Shown in pieces: positions 47,186-55,830 of a stretch of DNA of 64,000 bases. Both the position numbers and the translations under genes were made by a program. The notes below the pieces were generated by a model. It was not told the DNA's origin, did not search any database, and worked only from the letters and a program-made list of their open reading frames with translations. Numbering within the stretch: position 1 is the first letter of the stretch; the number at the start of each line of letters is the position of its first letter. The DNA comes from Thermotogae bacterium (GTDB lineage: Bacteria; Thermotogota; Thermotogae; Petrotogales; Petrotogaceae), in NCBI GenBank assembly GCA_024233675.1, contig JACKPH010000001.1, forward strand, positions 372,001-436,000, given 5' to 3'.

Positions 47186-49537
47186 TTATTTTTCTCTGAA
47201 ATAAATACCCATTTCGTTAAGTTTACCGAGGAATTTTTCTTCGGTTTTATTTACGTCATCATCGGTAAGCGTTCTGTCTGGTGCTCTGAATGTTGCTGTA
47301 ACAGTTATACTTATTTTATCTGTATCTATACCTTTACCTTTATATATATCAAATATATTAACTGATTCCACTATTTTTCCGGATTTCAGGAATATTTCCT
47401 TTATTTCTCTGTATTCTGATTTTATAGGAACCATAAAAGAATATTCTCTTTTTATAGCAGGAAAATCTATTTTTTTATTTTCTTTGTTCATAGGTTTTGA
47501 ATATTCAAAAAGTTTTTCGGCATCTATTTCGGCTATATAAATATTATCCTTTACGCTGTAATATTTATCAGAAATTTCTCCGTCAATAAGTCCGAGAAAT
47601 CCTATACACTTATCTTCAACGAATATATCGGCAGTCTGGGATTTCAGCATTCCTTTCCTTTCTGATCTTACATAATCAGCTTTTATATTAAATTCTTCAA
47701 AAATGCTGTCAGTTATACCTTTTAGTGTATAATACGAAACATCTCTTTTATCGGTATAATCATAGGGATTTTCTTTCCCGGTTGCGGCAATAGCTATAGT
47801 TGATATTTCTTTATATCCGTTTTCATCTTTTTCAAATTTATGCGCTATTTCAAATAGTTTTACATCTCTGTTCTGATTTCTGTAATTGTAAGAAACGGAT
47901 TCAAGAACACCGTAAACTGTCAAAGGTCTTAAATATTCATATTCAGCAGAAAGCGGGTTCAGAAGTTTTATTTCGGATTTTTCGGCCCACATATTATTTA
48001 TATTCATAAACGAATAACTTACTATTTCGTGATAACCGTTTCCTCTTATTATTTCGGATATTTTATTTTTAAATTTGAAAAAATTATTTCCGTCTCCCTG
48101 AAAAGTTGTTCCTGAAGGTAAAACTGCCGGTATTCTGTCATATCCGAATATTCTTGTAATTTCCTCAACCATATCAACACTCTGAACAAGATCCGGTCTT
48201 TTTGTATCAGGTTTTATAATCCAGCCTTCTTCCTGATTTGTATATTCAAATCCGAATTTTTTAATTATTTCCTCTGCTTCTTCTTTCTTTATTTCAGTTC
48301 CTGCTCTTGAAAGAAGATATTTGTATGACAGCGGTATTTCTTTTTTTGCTATTTTTTCAGGATATATATCTGTCATTTTATTACTGCATTCCCCGCCGGC
48401 TATTTCTGTCATAAGTTTTATAAGTCTTCCCATAACAAATTCAGCATCTTCCGGGTCAACGCCTCTTTCAAATCTGTAAGAAGCATCTGTTGAAATTTTA
48501 TGATATTTTGCGGATTTTCTGGTATTCACCGGATCAAAATAAGCAACTTCCAAAAGTACATTTTTTGTGGAATCACTTATTCCGGAAAGTTCTCCTCCCA
48601 TTATTCCGCCCATTGCAAGAAAATCTTTTCCGTTTGTAATAAGTGTTTCCTCACCGTTTAATTCATATTCCTTTTCATCAAGAAGAAGTACTTTTTCGCC
48701 TTTTGTACCTTTTTTTACTACAATTCTGTCTCCTATTTTATCAAGATCAAAAGAATGAACTGGATGACCGCTTTCAAGCATAACATAATTTGTTATATCA
48801 ACTATATTATTAATACTTCTTATTCCTGCTGTTGCAAGTCTTCTTACCATCCAAAGAGGTGTTTTTCCTATTTTTATATTTTTTACTATAGCTGCCGAAT
48901 ATCTTTTGCAGTTATTATCCTCAATGATTACAGGAAATTCTTCTTCCGCAGTAACTTCTGTATATTCCGGAAGTTTATAATTTTCCCCTATACCGTTAAC
49001 TTCAAATTCTTTAGCAACACCCGTATAAGAGAGAAGATCAGGTCTGTTCGGGAAAACTTCGATTTCTATTATTTCATCTCTTATCTTAAAGTATTCAACG
49101 AAATCTGTCCCAGGTTCTACATTTTCTTTTATTTTATAAACTTCTTCGGATTTTTCTTCTACCTCAACTTCCTCAAGAGAACAGAACATTCCCTGAGATT
49201 CTATTCCTCTCATTTTTCTGTTTTTTATCTTAAAATTATCCTTTAAGACAGCTCCGTCAAGTGCAACAGGTACAGTATGTCCTTCCTGAACACTTAAATC
49301 AGCGGTAACTATCTGTACATTTTCTTTTCCTATATTTACATCACATACAACAAGTTTATCGGCATCAGGATGTTTTGTTATTTTTTCTATTTTTCCGACA
49401 ACAATATTTTTAAAATTCTGTCCTGCTTTTTCTACAGTTTCTACATTTGTTGTATGAAGTTTTATTTTATCAACTATTTTTTCTGAAGTTAAATCTGTTT
49501 TTATATAATCAGATAACCATTCTGTTGAAATTCTCAT
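47186..49537 (-). CDS. pheT: Phenylalanine--tRNA ligase beta subunit
   Basis: The large subunit of the alpha2beta2 enzyme, 783 residues. The N-terminal tRNA-binding EMAP-like domain (VVGKIEKITKHPDADKLVVCDVNIG, about 42-150), B3/B4 editing domain (INNIVDITNYVMLESGHPVHSFD, GETLITNGKDFLAMGGIMGG), B5 domain, and C-terminal ferredoxin-fold anticodon domain (VSINIF-type segment near the end) are all present. The start is ATG 49537, after AAGGGGGCATAAT, 11 bases beyond the pheS stop; the frame stays open further upstream within pheS without a start signal. Part of the ABC-like/membrane/pheS/pheT operon. Confidence 0.97.
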   Translation of the reverse strand: MRISTEWLSDYIKTDLTSEKIVDKIKLHTTNVETVEKAGQNFKNIVVGKIEKITKHPDADKLVVCDVNIGKENVQIVTADLSVQEGHTVPVALDGAVLKDNFKIKNRKMRGIESQGMFCSLEEVEVEEKSEEVYKIKENVEPGTDFVEYFKIRDEIIEIEVFPNRPDLLSYTGVAKEFEVNGIGENYKLPEYTEVTAEEEFPVIIEDNNCKRYSAAIVKNIKIGKTPLWMVRRLATAGIRSINNIVDITNYVMLESGHPVHSFDLDKIGDRIVVKKGTKGEKVLLLDEKEYELNGEETLITNGKDFLAMGGIMGGELSGISDSTKNVLLEVAYFDPVNTRKSAKYHKISTDASYRFERGVDPEDAEFVMGRLIKLMTEIAGGECSNKMTDIYPEKIAKKEIPLSYKYLLSRAGTEIKKEEAEEIIKKFGFEYTNQEEGWIIKPDTKRPDLVQSVDMVEEITRIFGYDRIPAVLPSGTTFQGDGNNFFKFKNKISEIIRGNGYHEIVSYSFMNINNMWAEKSEIKLLNPLSAEYEYLRPLTVYGVLESVSYNYRNQNRDVKLFEIAHKFEKDENGYKEISTIAIAATGKENPYDYTDKRDVSYYTLKGITDSIFEEFNIKADYVRSERKGMLKSQTADIFVEDKCIGFLGLIDGEISDKYYSVKDNIYIAEIDAEKLFEYSKPMNKENKKIDFPAIKREYSFMVPIKSEYREIKEIFLKSGKIVESVNIFDIYKGKGIDTDKISITVTATFRAPDRTLTDDDVNKTEEKFLGKLNEMGIYFREK

Positions 49538-49548
49538 ATTATGCCCCC

Positions 49549-50562
49549 TTACTCTATAAACCTTATATCGTTTTTGAACAGTTCTCTCATATTTGATATT
49601 CCGTATTTGAGCATGGCTATTCTTTCTATTCCTATACCGAAAGCCAGCCCCTGCCATTTTTCAGGGTCAAATCCGACATTTCTGAGAACATTAGGATGTA
49701 CAAGTCCGGCGCCCAAAACTTCTATCCAGCCGGTATTTTTACATACACTGCAGCCTTTTCCCCCGCATGAAATACAGCTAACATCAACTTCAAAACCGGG
49801 CTCAACAAAAGGGAAAAAACTCGGTCTCAAAAGTACTTTTAAATTACTTCCGAACATTTTCTGAGCATATATTTCAAGAAATTTTTTCAGATGACCGACA
49901 TTTACGTTTTTATCTATATAAAGACCTTCAAACTGGTGAAACATAGCGGAATGTGTTGCATCAATTTCATCTTTTCTGTAAGTTCTTCCGGATGAAACAA
50001 CTGCTATAGGAGGCTGATGTTTCATCATAGTTCTTATCTGAACGGCAGATGTATGAGTTCTTAAAAGATGCTCTTCGTCTATATAAAAAGTATCCTGCAT
50101 ATCCCTTGCAGGATGCCACTTAGGAGTATTAAGCGCATCAAAATTAAACCACGGTTCTTCGATTTCATTTCCTTCAACAACTGTAAATCCGAGATTTGTA
50201 AATATTTCAAATGACTCTCTCATAACTTTCATTATAAGATGTTCCCTTCCGGATATTTTTTTCGCTCCGTCAGCTGTAACATCTACCCAATTTTTCATTT
50301 CCTGTTTTTCTTTTTCTGATTTTTTTATTTCTTCGGTTTTTTCATTTATTATATTTTCTATTTCTTCCTTTAAGCTGTTAACTTCCATACCGTAATTTTT
50401 TCGGTTTTCAGGTTCAACAGAAGATATATTTTTCATCAGAGCCGTAAGTATTCCTTTTTTCCCGGTATACTTTGCTTTAACATTCTGTAATTCCTGTATA
50501 TCTTTTATTTTTGTTATTTCATCGTTTAATTCGCGGATTATCCTGTCTTTCTCCTGTATCAT
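49549..50562 (-). CDS. pheS: Phenylalanine--tRNA ligase alpha subunit
   Basis: The catalytic subunit, 337 residues. The coiled-coil N-terminus (about 1-90), the class II motif 2 (RTHTSAVQIRTM, VSSGRTYRKDEIDATHSAMFHQFEG) and motif 3 (GLAFGIGIERIAMLKYGI) are complete. Also present is the alpha-subunit zinc-like pair CISCGGKGCSVC (about 260-275), which is usual in many bacterial PheS. The start follows GGGAGGAAAC. It overlaps the upstream membrane protein gene by 44 bases. Confidence 0.98.
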   Translation of the reverse strand: MIQEKDRIIRELNDEITKIKDIQELQNVKAKYTGKKGILTALMKNISSVEPENRKNYGMEVNSLKEEIENIINEKTEEIKKSEKEKQEMKNWVDVTADGAKKISGREHLIMKVMRESFEIFTNLGFTVVEGNEIEEPWFNFDALNTPKWHPARDMQDTFYIDEEHLLRTHTSAVQIRTMMKHQPPIAVVSSGRTYRKDEIDATHSAMFHQFEGLYIDKNVNVGHLKKFLEIYAQKMFGSNLKVLLRPSFFPFVEPGFEVDVSCISCGGKGCSVCKNTGWIEVLGAGLVHPNVLRNVGFDPEKWQGLAFGIGIERIAMLKYGISNMRELFKNDIRFIE

Positions 50563-51361
50563 CGTCTGTTTCCTCCCTAACGATTTTTTTATCTTTTTTT
50601 ATTATACCCGATGTTTTTATTTCGAAAAAAAGAATTATTATATATGCTATAAAAGAAATAATTACAACATAAAGAGAGTATTTATAAAAAAACAGCATTC
50701 CCAAAATACCCAAAACGGAAACAATTATTTTAAAAATTTTATTTTCCCGTAAATTAATCAGAAATACGGAAGATAACCCGTACATAAAAAGAGGAAAATA
50801 ATTTTCTGTATGCATAAATCCCGAAAAATAAAGAATAAAAACAAAGAAAACAAATACGGAAAACATAATAATATCTTTAAAAAATTCTCTGTAATACCCG
50901 AATTTCATAAGATAAAATTTTTTAGGATTTAAAACTCTGAATAAATTACCGGCAAAAATCAAAAATATAATTGTTCCGGTAAAAATAATTTTTCTGTAAA
51001 GCTCAAAAGTATCCGAAGTTTTAAGATTTTCATCCTTAATTACATAGTATGAAATAAGTTTGTTTTCCGATTTAGAAATATAATAAGAAATGAGCTGTAT
51101 ATCGTCCTTTATTATATTGTAATAAGCATTATTCTCAGGTATTGTAACCTTTAAGACACCGTTTTTTTCGGTTTCAAATACAGCTTTTGCCCTTTTAGGC
51201 TTATTTTCGGTATGAATTATTTTTTCATTTGAAAAATTTGTTCTCCCCATAAGATAAAATTTTTCATTTTTAAATATATTAAAAAATATATCATATGTAA
51301 AATAACTAAACAAAAAATATATAAATATTATTGAAAATAGTATTTTCAGATATTTAGGCAT
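50519..51361 (-). CDS. Hypothetical multi-helix membrane protein
   Basis: A 280-residue protein. The first helix is near residues 4-22, followed by an extracytoplasmic domain of about 100 residues, and then some five hydrophobic helices between about 130 and 245 (IIFTGTIIFLIFAGNLF, IIMFSVFVFFVFILYFSGF, VVIISFIAYIIILFF). The end is strongly charged (KKDKKIVREETDDDTGERQDN), and it overlaps the start of pheS by 44 bases. Its coupling to pheS looks incidental or translational. It directly follows the degenerate ABC-ATPase-like gene (10 bases), so it may be the latter's membrane partner. Confidence 0.65.
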   Translation of the reverse strand: MPKYLKILFSIIFIYFLFSYFTYDIFFNIFKNEKFYLMGRTNFSNEKIIHTENKPKRAKAVFETEKNGVLKVTIPENNAYYNIIKDDIQLISYYISKSENKLISYYVIKDENLKTSDTFELYRKIIFTGTIIFLIFAGNLFRVLNPKKFYLMKFGYYREFFKDIIMFSVFVFFVFILYFSGFMHTENYFPLFMYGLSSVFLINLRENKIFKIIVSVLGILGMLFFYKYSLYVVIISFIAYIIILFFEIKTSGIIKKDKKIVREETDDDTGERQDNPRIKR

Positions 51362-51371
51362 TTTTCACCCC

Positions 51372-52001
51372 TTAATCAAACAAATCTCCTAAATCTTTTT
51401 TATCACTGTTTTTATTTAAAATTACTTTTTTTACCCTGACATCACAGTAATTGGTTTTTATATTTTCTAAACTTTCTATGAAATTATTATTTTTAATATC
51501 GTACAAAAAAATTCCTTTTTCACTGTAGATTTCATTTCCGTTCTCATCGGTAATTTTATCGGAACACGCCTCTAAAATATCACATGAATCTGAAACAATA
51601 AGAACGGCTCCTTCATTTTTAAATTTATAAACAAGATCTGATATTTCCGAAAGATACTCTTTTTCAACATCACAGCTATTAATACCTATAAATGTAAGAT
51701 GTTTTCTTTTGGGTTTATCTTCCAGAATTTTATGAAGTTTTTTATTCCACATTTCAGGAACGGCAACATGTGTAAAAGACCTTCCTATCCAGGAACTGCT
51801 TCCGGCAACAATATCGTTGACAGTAACTCTTTCCGCATATTTTGAAGGCTCGGTAATAATTTTAAAGAAATTTTTTATTAGAAAATTTACATTTTCAGTA
51901 TATATTCCAAGGCACTCGCCCTTATCCAAAATTATCTCCGGAAAAAATAATTTCGGATTAATTACCCTCAAAATACACTGTTTTTCAGTTTCTCTGATCA
52001 A
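51372..52001 (-). CDS. Degenerate ABC-ATPase-like protein without Walker A
   Basis: A 209-residue protein that keeps the outline of an ABC transporter nucleotide-binding domain: FPEIILDKGECLGIYTENVNFLIKNFFKIITEP aligns with the strand-GE-x-x-G-x-x-G-x-NG-x-GKS-TL region, but the P-loop glycines and lysine are replaced (GIYTENVNFLIKN). A Walker B-like LTFIGINSCDVEK and an H-loop-like EGAVLIVSDSCDIL follow. It probably cannot hydrolyse ATP. The start is TTG 52001, behind GGGAGTGAT. It is the first gene of the pheST operon and is adjacent to a multi-helix membrane protein. The homology is my inference from pattern. Confidence 0.6.
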   Translation of the reverse strand: MIRETEKQCILRVINPKLFFPEIILDKGECLGIYTENVNFLIKNFFKIITEPSKYAERVTVNDIVAGSSSWIGRSFTHVAVPEMWNKKLHKILEDKPKRKHLTFIGINSCDVEKEYLSEISDLVYKFKNEGAVLIVSDSCDILEACSDKITDENGNEIYSEKGIFLYDIKNNNFIESLENIKTNYCDVRVKKVILNKNSDKKDLGDLFD

Positions 52002-52187
52002 AATTAATCACTCCCGGTATCACCAAAGTACAATATTGTGTTTATTCCAATTATAACAAATTATTATTAAAAAACATATAATATTGTGGTTTAATTATCC
52101 ATAACATTGCATTTTATATTTTTTATTGTAATTTTTATCTGTTATAATTATAAAGGATGTTAAATTAATCCGGGGAGGGAAGATATT

Positions 52188-52847
52188 ATGAAAATATTTT
52201 TGGATACAGCAAATATTGATGAAATTAAAAAAGGTGTTAACTGGGGAATAATTGACGGAGTTACAACAAACCCGACACTTGTTTCGAAGGAAAATTCAGT
52301 ATTCGAAGACAGAATAAAAGAAATATGCGAAACCGTTAAAGGTCCCGTAAGTGCAGAAGTTGTTTCAACTGATTACGAAAATATGATAAAAGAAGCTGAA
52401 CAGCTTGTAAAAATAAGCGAACATGTTGTTGTAAAAATCCCTATGCTTCCTGACGGAATAAAAGCTGTTAAAAAACTCAGCAGTATGGGAATAAAAACAA
52501 ATGTAACACTAATTTTCAGTCCTCTTCAGGCTTTACTCGCGGCAAAAGCCGGTGCAACATATGTAAGTCCTTTCATAGGAAGACTTGATGATGTCGGAAA
52601 TACAGGTATGACAATAGTTGAAGAAATAAGACAGATTTTTGATAATTATTTTTATGAAACCGAAATAATTGTAGCAAGTGTAAGACATACACAGCACGTT
52701 CTCGAAGCTGCTCTTGCAGGAGGAGACATAGTTACAATTCCTTTCGGAGTTCTTGATAAAATGTTTAAACACCCTATGACAAATATAGGTCTTGAAACAT
52801 TTTCAAAAGACTGGAAAAAATATCAGGATTACATAAACAATAAATAA
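52188..52847 (+). CDS. Transaldolase (short TalC/FSA type)
   Basis: A 219-residue Schiff-base aldolase. KIFLDTANIDEIKKGVNWGIIDGVTTNPTLVSKE is the family's N-terminus; the Lys of VVKIPMLPDG is the Schiff-base residue; GRLDDVGNTGM and the C-terminal HPMTNIGLETFSKDW complete it. This short class acts as transaldolase in the non-oxidative pentose phosphate pathway or as fructose-6-phosphate aldolase; sequence alone leaves both open, though the N-terminal asparagine/threonine set favours transaldolase. Cytoplasmic. Monocistronic, with ribosome-binding site GGGGAGGG. Confidence 0.92.
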   Translation: MKIFLDTANIDEIKKGVNWGIIDGVTTNPTLVSKENSVFEDRIKEICETVKGPVSAEVVSTDYENMIKEAEQLVKISEHVVVKIPMLPDGIKAVKKLSSMGIKTNVTLIFSPLQALLAAKAGATYVSPFIGRLDDVGNTGMTIVEEIRQIFDNYFYETEIIVASVRHTQHVLEAALAGGDIVTIPFGVLDKMFKHPMTNIGLETFSKDWKKYQDYINNK

Positions 52848-52877
52848 AAGCATGGTTACCCATGCTTTTATTTTTTA
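52844..52877. terminator. Bidirectional rho-independent terminator
   Basis: ATAAAAGCATGG and CCATGCTTTTAT form a 12-pair stem around TTAC, followed by TTTTTT. Shared by the transaldolase and chemoreceptor genes. Confidence 0.88.
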
Positions 52878-54860
52878 TATTTTAAAATTACTGATTACAT
52901 TATGAAGTTTCTGGGAAAGTTCATAAAGTTTTTTACTATTGTCCAGAAGTTTCTCTGAATATTCATTCTGAACACTTACTTTTTCTGTTATTTCACCGGC
53001 TATTCTGTTTACACTGTTTACTGAATTGCCTACATTTTCCATGGATGATGCCATTTCCTCAGTTGAGGCACTTTGTTCTTCTGCTATTGAGGTAAGGTTT
53101 TCTATCTTTTCCGCTATATCTTTTATATTTTCGGATATTGTTGTGAAATTGCTGCTTATATTTTCTGATTCATCTTTTATATCAAAAATTATTTCAGCCG
53201 TACCTCTTGTATCTTTATCGGCTGATTTTGAATCTTTTACTATTTCAGAAAGTATATTTCCTATTTCTTCAGTGGATTTTTTGCTTTCATCTGCCAGCTT
53301 TCTGATTTCATCGGCTACAACAGCAAATCCTTTTCCGGCCTCTCCTGCTCTTGCAGCTTCAATTGCGGCATTAAGTGACAGTAAATTTGTCTGCTCCGTA
53401 ATTGAATTTAATTTATCCAGAATTGCAGAAATATTCTTTGTATTTTCAAAAAGAGTGCTAACTGTTTTTATGGTATTTTTAGACTGTTCAACCGCACTGT
53501 TAATTACTTTTGTTATTTTATCAACCGATCCGAGACCCTCATGAACAAGATTTTCTGATTTCTCTGAATCTTCAGATATTTCCGCAGAACTCTGAGAAAC
53601 AACCTGTGCTGATGATGCTATTTCAGAAACAGCCGCCGATACAGACTCTACTAAAGTATCAGTATTTTCCGTACTGCTTTTTATAACCTCACTCTGATCA
53701 GTAAGTTTTTTAAGATTGGTTCCCTGATCCTCAGATATATTTTTTAATATATCCGAAGCTTTTTCAACAGATGATGCAACATCTACAACAAGAGCAACAG
53801 TACTTTTAAGATTAGCTGCCATTTTATTTAACGATGCGGCTATTCTGCCTATTTCATTTTTGTTTTTCACCTTAAATTCCGTTGTAAAATCACCGTTTCC
53901 GAATTTTTCTATATCAGCTTCAAGTTTACTGAGAGGTTTTGATATCGAATTTCCCACTATGTAAGACACAATAACCATAACAACAACTATTATACTTAGA
54001 ATTATTATTACAAAAAAAGTAATACTGTTAGAATTTTTAAGTATTTCTTTTTCCGGTATTGAAACTATCATTGCCCAGTTCGGTGTTCCCGGTACAGGAT
54101 TATAAACTATAAGAGTTCTTTCTCCCTTAACATCAGTAACAACGGCATAATCGGTTTCACCGGAAATTATTTTATCCGCAACCGGATTAAAATCTTTATA
54201 CCATGTACTGTTTAATATATTTTCGTTTAAAATTGCACTTTTATCCGGATAAGCTATAACATTTCCTTCTCCGTCAACCAGCCATGATATTCCTCCGTAA
54301 CCTATTTTAGAACTTTCTATTTTATTAGTAAGCACATCTGTTCTTATCTGTACGGCAAAAACACCTTTAAGTACTCCTGCTATATCTCTTACAGCATGTC
54401 CGAGATAAAATACACCTGAATTTGATGATGCATCATAGGTAACATTACTTATCGAAAAATCGATATTGTTTTCGGTTATATTCTGAAAAAAAGGGTAAGA
54501 TTCTATGTTTCCTGACTGTTCGTCGGTAGCATTATACTCTCCTTTTAAATTCGAAAGCAAAAACATATTGTATCTGTCTTCCCTTGCATCGAGCTGTTCA
54601 TTTAAATTTCTTTTTGCAAAATTCCAGTTCATTGTTGTAACCTTTGTATCTTCAGAAAAAACTTTTGTTTCCATTCTCATTCCGTTAAGCCATTCGTACA
54701 ATGATATAGAATTCTGACTAATAACATCGGCAACAGCTTCTTTTATCATCGGTCCGAGAGTCCCTGATAAATTATTAAAAAGTAAAAGTGAAACTATCGA
54801 AAAAGATATAATAACTGTTATAAGAAAAGATATTAATATTTGTTTTCTAATACTTTTCAT
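52875..54860 (-). CDS. Methyl-accepting chemotaxis protein with double-Cache sensor
   Basis: A 661-residue chemoreceptor. The first helix is near residues 9-28. The dCache_1-type sensor is near 35-280, with the amino-acid-receptor-like strands VFYLGHAVRDIAGVLKGVFAVQI and SWLVDGEGNVIAYPDKS. The second helix (FFVIIILSIIVVVMVIVSYIV) is near 285-310. HAMP and the coiled-coil signalling domain with tip TEQTNLLSLNAAIEAARAGE follow. The start follows GGGGGAGATTAA. Third orphan receptor of the window; no che genes are adjacent. The 217-base gap after it (54861-55077) holds the fabG-operon promoter region and no gene. Confidence 0.93.
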   Translation of the reverse strand: MKSIRKQILISFLITVIISFSIVSLLLFNNLSGTLGPMIKEAVADVISQNSISLYEWLNGMRMETKVFSEDTKVTTMNWNFAKRNLNEQLDAREDRYNMFLLSNLKGEYNATDEQSGNIESYPFFQNITENNIDFSISNVTYDASSNSGVFYLGHAVRDIAGVLKGVFAVQIRTDVLTNKIESSKIGYGGISWLVDGEGNVIAYPDKSAILNENILNSTWYKDFNPVADKIISGETDYAVVTDVKGERTLIVYNPVPGTPNWAMIVSIPEKEILKNSNSITFFVIIILSIIVVVMVIVSYIVGNSISKPLSKLEADIEKFGNGDFTTEFKVKNKNEIGRIAASLNKMAANLKSTVALVVDVASSVEKASDILKNISEDQGTNLKKLTDQSEVIKSSTENTDTLVESVSAAVSEIASSAQVVSQSSAEISEDSEKSENLVHEGLGSVDKITKVINSAVEQSKNTIKTVSTLFENTKNISAILDKLNSITEQTNLLSLNAAIEAARAGEAGKGFAVVADEIRKLADESKKSTEEIGNILSEIVKDSKSADKDTRGTAEIIFDIKDESENISSNFTTISENIKDIAEKIENLTSIAEEQSASTEEMASSMENVGNSVNSVNRIAGEITEKVSVQNEYSEKLLDNSKKLYELSQKLHNVISNFKI

Positions 54861-55077
54861 TTAATCTCCCCCTTTTCATATAATTAATTATATACTTTTT
54901 TTTAAAAAAAGAAAAATTGAAAAAAATTTCATAGTTTTTCATGATGTGAAAATAACTGGTTTTAGCGGTAAAATATTTGTATAAATAAATATTTGCACAA
55001 AAATAACTATAGTCATATTTTATAATAAATATTTATATTGTTATAATTATAATGTGAAAATTATAGGAGGGATTAAA

Positions 55078-55818
55078 ATGGACAGAGTAAAAGATAAGGT
55101 ATGTGTAGTAACAGGAGGAGCAAGAGGAATAGGAGAATCAATAGTAAGCAAATTATCAGCAGAAGGTGCGAAAGCTGTAATAGCGATAGATATGAACAGA
55201 GAGAACTTAAATGAAGTAGAAAAGAAATACAGAAATGTAGAAGGATACGTAGTAAACGTAACGAAAAGGGAAGAAATAGAGAAATTTGTAGGAGAAATAA
55301 AAGAGAAATACGGAAGGATAGACATATTAGTAAACAATGCAGGGATAACAAGAGATGCATTGATACAGAAGATGACAGAAGAAGACTGGGACATGGTAAT
55401 AGACGTAAACTTAAAAGGAGTATTCAACATGACACAGGCGATAGCGCCAGTAATGATGGAAAACAACTACGGAAGCATAGTAAGTATAGCGTCGATAGTA
55501 GGAGAAGTAGGGAACATAGGACAGACAAACTACGCAGCGACAAAAGGCGGAGTAATAGCGATGACAAAGACATGGGCAAAAGAATTCCCGAGAAAAGGAG
55601 CAAACGTAAGAGTAAATGCAGTAGCTCCGGGATTCATACTGACACCGATGACAGAAAAGATGCCTGAAAAAGTATTAAATTCAATAGTAGAAAAAGTTAC
55701 ACTTAAGAGAATGGGAAAACCTGAAGAAATAGCAAATGCAGTATTATTTTTAGCAAGTGACGAAGCTTCATACATAACAGGTCATACACTTAGTGTTAAC
55801 GGAGGAACTATTTTATAA
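55078..55818 (+). CDS. 3-oxoacyl-ACP reductase-like short-chain dehydrogenase
   Basis: A 246-residue SDR of the FabG type: NAD(P)-binding VTGGARGIGESI, the NNAG motif (LVNNAGITRDAL), the catalytic Ser/Tyr/Lys in SIASIVGEVGNIGQTNYAATKGG, and the PG motif in APGFILTPM. It is the first gene of the histidine-degradation operon, 12 bases before hutU, an unusual place for it. Codon choice is peculiar: in about the first 200 codons valine is GTA and isoleucine ATA almost without exception, with no CTT leucine. In the final 45 codons GTT, CTT and CCT return as in neighbouring genes. Gene mosaicism is possible. The start is ATG 55078 behind GGAGGG. The true substrate is uncertain. Confidence 0.88.
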   Translation: MDRVKDKVCVVTGGARGIGESIVSKLSAEGAKAVIAIDMNRENLNEVEKKYRNVEGYVVNVTKREEIEKFVGEIKEKYGRIDILVNNAGITRDALIQKMTEEDWDMVIDVNLKGVFNMTQAIAPVMMENNYGSIVSIASIVGEVGNIGQTNYAATKGGVIAMTKTWAKEFPRKGANVRVNAVAPGFILTPMTEKMPEKVLNSIVEKVTLKRMGKPEEIANAVLFLASDEASYITGHTLSVNGGTIL

Positions 55819-55830
55819 GGAGGGGTTTTA

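Noticed and set aside
49538..49657. N-terminal extension of PheT
   Set aside because: The frame is open but lies within pheS; the family N-terminus and the ribosome-binding site fit ATG 49537.
55047..55466. Antisense frames across fabG
   Set aside because: Low-complexity Leu/Ser-rich translations caused by the GTA/ATA-rich sense codons; no start signals.
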